From: Phocaeicola sp.
GTDB lineage: Bacteria > Bacteroidota > Bacteroidia > Bacteroidales > Bacteroidaceae
Assembly (NCBI GenBank): GCA_022764505.1
Contig: JALEQJ010000054.1
Location: 1-37,141, forward strand
DNA: 37,141 nucleotides
Reading direction: 5' to 3'
The notes under the pieces were generated by a model that saw only the letters and a program-made list of their open reading frames with translations, made no database searches and had not been told where the DNA came from. The translations under genes and the position numbers were made by a program. This document shows positions 32,953-37,141 of the stretch, one piece after another. The number at the start of each line of letters is the position of its first letter. The stretch's first letter is position 1.

Positions 32953-33975
32953 ATGACAGATAAGTTTAGAAATATATTCCTTGCTTTTGGTATCATAGCT
33001 ATCATTATAATGCTTTGCACTTTCGAAATGGATTATGCGGAGCTTTGGCATAACCTAAAGAAAGCCGGCTTTTGGTTTCCTGCAGTCCTTCTTTTATGGG
33101 TGCTTATTTATGGAATGAATGCCTTGTCTTGGTATGTGATTATTTGCGATGGCGAACACACTAAGATTTCGTTTTGGCGGGTGTATAAGCTCACCATTTC
33201 CGGTTTTGCACTCAATTATGCAACTCCTGTAGGGCTGATGGGAGGAGAGCCTTATCGCATTATGGAACTTACGCCTTATGTAGGCGTGAATAAAGCAACT
33301 TCTTCTGTAATTCTCTATGTGATGACGCACATCTTTTCTCATTTTTGGTTTTGGTTATTATCTGCTCTTGCGTTCCTTATATTGATGCGTCCTACAGATG
33401 TTTTTCTACTTCTCATTTTTGGTATTTTGATTAGTGTCTGTGTCTTGGCTATTTACTTCTTTTTGAAAGGATATAAGAACGGTATGGCTGTGCGTACTCT
33501 TCAATTACTGACACATATTCCTTTTATAAAACGTTGGTCTGTACGCTTCTTGGAAGAGAAAAGAGAAGATTTGGAGCGTATAGATGCACAAATAGCTTCT
33601 TTGCATAAGCAGCGCAAGAGTACTTTTTATATGGCACTGTTATTGGAATTGGGCGCACGCATTGTAGGGTGTTGGGAAGTGTATTTTATCTTGAGTATAT
33701 TGACTACAGATGTCAGTTTTTTGCATTGTATCTTCATTATGGCTTTTACCTCGCTCTTTGCCAATTTATTTTTCTTTTCTCCTATGCAGTTGGGAGCCAG
33801 AGAAGGTGGTTTCGCCATTGCTACAGGAGGGCTTGCAATTTCGGCGGCATTTGGTATTTATACAGGTTTAATCACGAGAGTCAGAGAATTGATTTGGATA
33901 GTCATCGGTGTGTTGCTGATGAAGGTAGGAAATAAAAAGGTAGCAGAAAACAACGAAATAAATGGAAACGATTAA
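32953..33975 (+). CDS. UPF0104/AglD-like flippase-type membrane protein
   Basis: The 340-residue protein has about eight to nine membrane segments and belongs to the lysylphosphatidylglycerol synthase transmembrane/UPF0104 family. The signature is in NYATPVGLMGGEPYRIMEL, with a late FSPMQLGAREGGFAIATGG. Members are proposed or shown to move lipids or lipid-linked groups across the membrane. A TTG at 32944 is also in frame, but I chose the ATG at 32953, 5 bp after the preceding stop. It overlaps the HAD gene by 14 bp, so the block is translationally linked. Confidence 0.83.
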   Translation: MTDKFRNIFLAFGIIAIIIMLCTFEMDYAELWHNLKKAGFWFPAVLLLWVLIYGMNALSWYVIICDGEHTKISFWRVYKLTISGFALNYATPVGLMGGEPYRIMELTPYVGVNKATSSVILYVMTHIFSHFWFWLLSALAFLILMRPTDVFLLLIFGILISVCVLAIYFFLKGYKNGMAVRTLQLLTHIPFIKRWSVRFLEEKREDLERIDAQIASLHKQRKSTFYMALLLELGARIVGCWEVYFILSILTTDVSFLHCIFIMAFTSLFANLFFFSPMQLGAREGGFAIATGGLAISAAFGIYTGLITRVRELIWIVIGVLLMKVGNKKVAENNEINGND

Positions 33976-34669
33976 AGGCATAATATTAGATTACGGAGGT
34001 ACTATAGATACCAACTCTCGTCATTGGGCGGAGGTTTTATGGGAACAATATGTAGCACAAGGCATACCTGTGGAGAAATCGGCATTCAGAGAAGCCTATG
34101 TGTATGGTGAACGTACTTTGGCAAAAGAAAAGCATATTTATCCCGAAGATGATTTCCGTAGGGTACTCTATGTAAAGACAGCCCTACAATTTGATTATCT
34201 TATTTCAAAAGGCTTTTTGCCTGTTGGTAGCAAGGGCGCAGAAGACGTGGCAGAACGGAGTTATGCTTATGTACTTCGTGTATTGGAGAAAACACGTCCG
34301 GTGTTGGAAAAACTGGCGGCGCACTATCCACTTGTTTTGGTGTCCAATTTTTATGGTAATATCCATACCATATTGGAAGACTTTGGACTTTCTACTTATT
34401 TCTCGGATATAGTAGAATCTTCCATTGTAGGTCTACGGAAGCCGGATCCCGCTATTTATGCTTTGGGAGTGGAGCGTATGGGTTTGCCTGCTCAAAATAT
34501 ACTGGTAATAGGGGATTCTTTTTCTAAAGATGTAGTACCCGCCAAAGCTGTAGGTTGCCAAGCGGTATGGCTGCAAGGTGAGGGTTGGGGAGGAGAAGAG
34601 ATAGACCCGGCTTTGCCGGACTATACTATCTCGGATCTTACAGAAATACTTATGTTGCTTCATTTATAA
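33962..34669 (+). CDS. HAD-superfamily hydrolase (phosphatase candidate)
   Basis: The 235-residue protein has HAD motifs I (ILDYGGTIDT, nucleophile D10), II (LVSNFYGN, S128), III (VGLRKPDPAIY, K160) and IV (VIGDSFSKDVVPAK, D185, D190), plus a helical C1-type cap between motifs I and II. Motif I normally reads DxDxT in phosphatases, and the second Asp is Gly here (G12). It may therefore be a slow or unusual phosphatase. In the cluster it is the natural candidate to dephosphorylate a phosphorylated lipid head group (inference). Confidence 0.85.
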   Translation: METIKGIILDYGGTIDTNSRHWAEVLWEQYVAQGIPVEKSAFREAYVYGERTLAKEKHIYPEDDFRRVLYVKTALQFDYLISKGFLPVGSKGAEDVAERSYAYVLRVLEKTRPVLEKLAAHYPLVLVSNFYGNIHTILEDFGLSTYFSDIVESSIVGLRKPDPAIYALGVERMGLPAQNILVIGDSFSKDVVPAKAVGCQAVWLQGEGWGGEEIDPALPDYTISDLTEILMLLHL

Positions 34670-34681
34670 AAATCAGAGTAT

Positions 34682-35902
34682 ATGAAAAGAGATCGCAATA
34701 CTGCTTTCGTAGAGAAGCGTTATCTTCTTCCATTCGTATTGGTAACTTCCCTTTTCTTTATTTGGGGATTTGCTCACGCTATCTTGAATGTATTGAACAA
34801 GCATTTTCAAGATGTCTTCAGTATGGACAAGACACAGTCTGCTATGATACAAGCTATGACTTATATCGGTTATTTTATTTGTGCTATTCCTGCAGGTCTG
34901 TTTATTACAAGGTATGGATATAGAAAAGGTGTGGTTTTCGGGTTGCTCTTGTATGGAACAGGTGCATTGCTTTTTATCCCCGGAGATGGGCTTGCCTCTT
35001 TTGAGTATTATCTTTTCTCTTTATTTGTGATAGCTTGTGGTATGGTTTTCTTGGAAACTGCCGCCAATCCTTATGTTACTGAATTGGGAGCCAAAGAAAC
35101 TGCCACCAGCCGATTGAACTTAGCACAATCCTTCAATGGTTTAGGCTGTGTAATGGCACCTATGATTACAGGTTTACTCCTCTTTGGTAACAATGGAGAA
35201 AGCTCCGGTAGCAGTGTGGCTATTCCTTATGCAGTGATGGGAGTGGTTGTACTTGTTATAGCTTTTGTCTTTTCTTTGGTAAAATTGCCGGAAATAAAGC
35301 ACGAAGTAGAAACAGATGCCGATGGGAATGTAGTAAGTCTGTGGTCGCACAAAATGTATATTCTCGGTTTGATAGCACTCTTGGCATATGAGATAAGCGA
35401 AATTTCCATCAATACTTTTTTTATCAATTATGTAGTGGAAGATGGGTTGATGACTCCAAGAGATGCTTCGGTATTATTGTCTTTCGGTGGACTTACCCTC
35501 TTTATGCTGGGAAGATTCGTAGGAAGTGCCATTATGCGATTTGTGCGTGCAGAGAAAATGTTGTTTATCTGTGCTATAGGAACGGTATGTACCACTACAT
35601 TAGTCTTTCTTGATTTGGGCTTGGTGTCTTTCACAGCCTTATGTTTAGGTTATGCTTTTGAGGCTATTATGTTTCCTACTATTTTTGCTTTGTCCTTGCG
35701 TGGTTTGGGTGCACATACGAAACGTGCTTCCAGTTATCTTATGATGACTCCTGTAGGTGGTGTGATAGGGCCGTTGCTTATGGGATATGTAGCAGATGTT
35801 TCGGACAGTATGTCTATGGCATTTGTCGTTCCATTGGTGGGTTATGTGATAGTATTGCTCTATGCGCATAAAGCCAAGAAAGCCTTGGAAGTTTTATTTT
35901 GA
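34682..35902 (+). CDS. MFS sugar transporter, FucP/GluP (FHS) family
   Basis: A 406-residue carrier with twelve membrane segments and the FHS-family opening FVLVTSLFFIWGFAHAILNV followed by LNKHFQDVF. It also has TRYGYRKGVVFGLLLYGTGA and the conserved FLETAANPYVTELG with ATSRLNLAQSFNGLG. Members carry L-fucose, glucose, galactose or related sugars with protons. The substrate is not visible. It follows the HAD gene by 12 bp in the same orientation, so import of a sugar or polyol that feeds the upstream block is conceivable but unproven. Confidence 0.88.
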   Translation: MKRDRNTAFVEKRYLLPFVLVTSLFFIWGFAHAILNVLNKHFQDVFSMDKTQSAMIQAMTYIGYFICAIPAGLFITRYGYRKGVVFGLLLYGTGALLFIPGDGLASFEYYLFSLFVIACGMVFLETAANPYVTELGAKETATSRLNLAQSFNGLGCVMAPMITGLLLFGNNGESSGSSVAIPYAVMGVVVLVIAFVFSLVKLPEIKHEVETDADGNVVSLWSHKMYILGLIALLAYEISEISINTFFINYVVEDGLMTPRDASVLLSFGGLTLFMLGRFVGSAIMRFVRAEKMLFICAIGTVCTTTLVFLDLGLVSFTALCLGYAFEAIMFPTIFALSLRGLGAHTKRASSYLMMTPVGGVIGPLLMGYVADVSDSMSMAFVVPLVGYVIVLLYAHKAKKALEVLF

Positions 35903-35919
35903 TATAATTACTTGGAATT

Positions 35920-36144
35920 ATGGGAACAAAAGAAAAAGAATTATACCCCATCTTCAGGGGTGGAGCTTGGGAAGCAGAGATTGTACGTGCTAAACTTATG
36001 GACGCAGGTATTGTATCTATGGTGAAAGATGATGCTATTCCTGTACTTACTTCTCAGTACTTAAATCCACAGAGTGTAATAGTTCTTGTAAGCGAAGAAG
36101 ATGTTACATTTGCAAAGCAATTATTAGAAGAAAAATCAGAATGA
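35920..36144 (+). CDS. DUF2007-type small protein
   Basis: The 74-residue soluble protein begins YPIFRGGAWEAEIVRAKL and contains LNPQSVIVLVSEEDVTFAKQ. It has the beta-alpha-beta layout and the position-specific features of the DUF2007 (putative signal-transducing) domain. No catalytic motif is evident. It is often a partner or regulator of other proteins, but its role is unknown. The stop overlaps the next ATG by 4 bp (ATGA). Confidence 0.75.
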   Translation: MGTKEKELYPIFRGGAWEAEIVRAKLMDAGIVSMVKDDAIPVLTSQYLNPQSVIVLVSEEDVTFAKQLLEEKSE

Positions 36145-36611
36145 ATAAAACTATATGTTTATGTTTCTTTCTCCTTTTTAGTTATGTAAAGGGGTGGGCG
36201 CAAGAACTTTCGCCTATAGTCTGGGAAAGCTATTATATAGGCTTCAATGCGCCTGCGGATATGCGTATGGCAGAAGAAACAGAAGAGGAAATCTTTTTCA
36301 CCAATGGTGTCTACGATGCAATCCTTACTATGATAGATATGGAAGGTATGAATGTAGAGAGTATGGGAGATGAACTTCAGCATTTGGTGGCAGAAGATGG
36401 CATAGAAATGATGGGTAAAGTGGAAAAAATAGAGAATGATGCTTTCCACATAGCCTATCTCAAAGGAAAATCTACAGATGCCAGATGCTTGTACGCTTAT
36501 CTATTGGCGAAAGATGAAAGTTGCGCTCTTATGTTCACTATATTCTATAAGGAAAGTGGAGTAGAAGAAGTTCCTTTCAAGATGCTGAAAAGCCTTCGTT
36601 TTACAGAATAA
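36141..36611 (+). CDS. Secreted small protein, function unknown
   Basis: The 156-residue protein has an export signal (MNKTICLCFFLLFSYVKGWAQ, likely cleavage after GWA), then an acidic mature domain of about 136 residues with alternating strands and helices. Among its segments are PIVWESYYIGFNAPADMRM and MFTIFYKESGVEEVPFKMLK. I do not recognise a family. It is the last gene of the long run and is followed by a strong hairpin terminator. The mature protein has two Cys residues near the C-terminal half (in DARCLYAYL and ESCALMF). Confidence 0.72.
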   Translation: MNKTICLCFFLLFSYVKGWAQELSPIVWESYYIGFNAPADMRMAEETEEEIFFTNGVYDAILTMIDMEGMNVESMGDELQHLVAEDGIEMMGKVEKIENDAFHIAYLKGKSTDARCLYAYLLAKDESCALMFTIFYKESGVEEVPFKMLKSLRFTE

Positions 36612-36665
36612 AGAAAAAACAGAAGATCGTTTTTTATATACCGATAGTCGGTTCTATATGTACTT

Positions 36666-36706
36666 GAGGGTGTAGCAAAATATATTTTGCTACACCCTCG
36701 TTTTTT
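36666..36706 (+). terminator. Strong terminator after the rlmN-led operon
   Basis: GAGGGTGTAGCAAAA (36666-36680) pairs perfectly with TTTTGCTACACCCTC (36685-36699), a 15-bp stem with a TATA loop, followed by G and six Ts (36701-36706). The A-rich flank also allows function in the opposite direction, towards the IS side. Confidence 0.9.
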
Positions 36707-36725
36707 ATCCTATCATTTGAAATTT

Positions 36726-36782
36726 CTGTTTGGTGCCTAAGTTTATGTAAACCTCCACTATGGTTTATATAAACTTCGGTAG
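36726..36782 (+). repeat. Copy D of the 86-bp element, apparently truncated by an IS
   Basis: The leader CTGTTTGGT (36726-36734) is followed after 15 bp from its start by GTTTATGTAAAC (36741-36752) and GTTTATATAAAC (36763-36774), phased at 22 bp. The first 22-bp unit is identical to that of copy B. The third core and the trailer are missing, and the sequence changes to AGTGTCCCAAAAAGTG, which looks like an IS256-type end. About 29 bp of the element should therefore lie beyond the IS, outside the window. Confidence 0.82.
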
Positions 36783-37141
36783 TGTCCCAAAAAGTGTGTA
36801 AGCAAATCTTCTTCTCCATTCGAGGCATGATTATTGATACTGTTTATTATTTTTCTTTTTTGTTGTCATCGCTTAGATTCTTCTTTCTCCATCCACTCGC
36901 CTATATATGGTATCTTCTTAGAGTAAGTTGTTTCAGTCTTGCTACGAGCGACCTCTCCGAGCAGGAAGAGCACTGCCTGTGGTGATGGCATAGTGCCTCT
37001 CATCTTCAAGACACGCTTGTAATCCCTGTTCAGACGCTCTATCCAATTGGTGGTATATATCATTCTCTGCACCTGAGGAGGGAACTGCAAGTAGGTGAAA
37101 TGGGCGATGTTGCGCTCGTGCTTAAACTTACTGAACCCGGG
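36781..37141 (-). mobile_element. 3'-terminal part of an IS256-family insertion sequence
   Basis: The region holds the C-terminal coding end of an IS256-type transposase, a short trailer (36783-36865) without other genes, and a probable terminal inverted repeat starting near AGTGTCCCAAAAAGTG at 36781. The outer boundary is inferred from where the 86-bp element stops matching. The opposite end of the IS is beyond the window, so neither inverted repeat nor target duplication can be confirmed. Confidence 0.65.
36866..37141 (-). CDS. IS256-family transposase, C-terminal fragment
   Basis: The minus-strand frame is open from the right window edge to a TGA at 36866-36868, giving 91 residues. It includes FKHERNIAHFTYL, then YTTNWIERLNRDYKRVLK and MRGTMPSPQAVLFLLGEVA. 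This TTNxIExxNRxxKR segment is the hallmark C-terminus of IS256-type (mutator-like) transposases. The catalytic DDE residues would lie upstream, outside the window, so whether the element is intact cannot be judged. Confidence 0.9.
   Translation of the reverse strand, partial: PGFSKFKHERNIAHFTYLQFPPQVQRMIYTTNWIERLNRDYKRVLKMRGTMPSPQAVLFLLGEVARSKTETTYSKKIPYIGEWMEKEESKR

Overview
The window looks like a chromosomal segment from a member of the Bacteroidota, most likely the order Bacteroidales. The evidence is the Bacteroidota-type promoters (TAnnTTTG about 19-21 nt downstream of a TTG element, with no strong Shine-Dalgarno sites), a lipoprotein form of TamA (TamL) next to TamB, a DUF4837 lipoprotein, an energy-transducer TonB C-terminal domain protein, FucP-like and POT carriers of Bacteroidota type, and A+T-rich spacers. 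I cannot name the genus. The window is almost fully coding, mostly housekeeping, with an apparent transposase fragment at each edge.

Layout. (1) 1-62: the first codons of a gene, possibly an IS transposase, leaving the window on the left. (2) 414-3551, minus strand: yicC - gmk - small membrane protein - nadD - menA, tightly packed. (3) 3650-4114: an Lrp/AsnC regulator, divergent from yicC. (4) 4132-7304, minus: acpP - fabF - rnc - lytic transglycosylase. (5) 7449-8021: purN, then a 537-bp spacer with several hairpins and a repeat. (6) 8559-18347, plus: gltX - waaA - tamB - tamL (tRNA charging, Kdo transfer to lipid A, outer-membrane biogenesis). (7) A pnuC-like gene (minus), a POT carrier (plus) and a bile acid/Na+ symporter-type carrier (minus). 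(8) 22187-25294, plus: a three-gene envelope operon of a membrane-anchored coiled-coil protein, a degenerate S41 peptidase lipoprotein and a TonB-C-domain protein. (9) 25331-26859, minus: tRNA-Glu(TTC), thyA, folA. (10) 27211-36611: eleven co-directional genes with gaps of at most 25 bp and no promoter that I can see inside, ending at a strong terminator. They run rlmN, a DUF4837 lipoprotein, pdxA, then a five-gene block (nucleotidyltransferase, ATP-grasp enzyme, CDP-alcohol phosphotransferase, UPF0104 flippase-like protein, HAD phosphatase), then an MFS sugar carrier, a DUF2007 protein and a secreted protein. (11) 36866-37141: the 3' end of an IS256-type transposase.

Main points of interest. 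First, an approximately 86-bp quasi-palindromic element occurs four times in intergenic DNA (about 300-385, 8356-8441, 20996-21081, and a copy apparently cut by the IS at 36726-36782). It has 9-bp terminal inverted repeats around three 12-bp palindromes (GTTTATATAAAC) in exact 22-bp phase. Two copies are exactly 86 bp, and the leader-to-first-unit distance is 15 bp in all four. I do not recognise it as a described family. Second, the five-gene block looks like a pathway for an unusual phospholipid head group: activate a phospho-alcohol with CTP, transfer it to a lipid, dephosphorylate and flip. Its CDP-alcohol transferase and HAD enzyme both deviate at signature acidic residues. Third, the S41 peptidase homologue has lost both its catalytic serine and lysine. 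Fourth, WaaA has Lys-Asp where the family has Gly-Glu at the presumed catalytic base.
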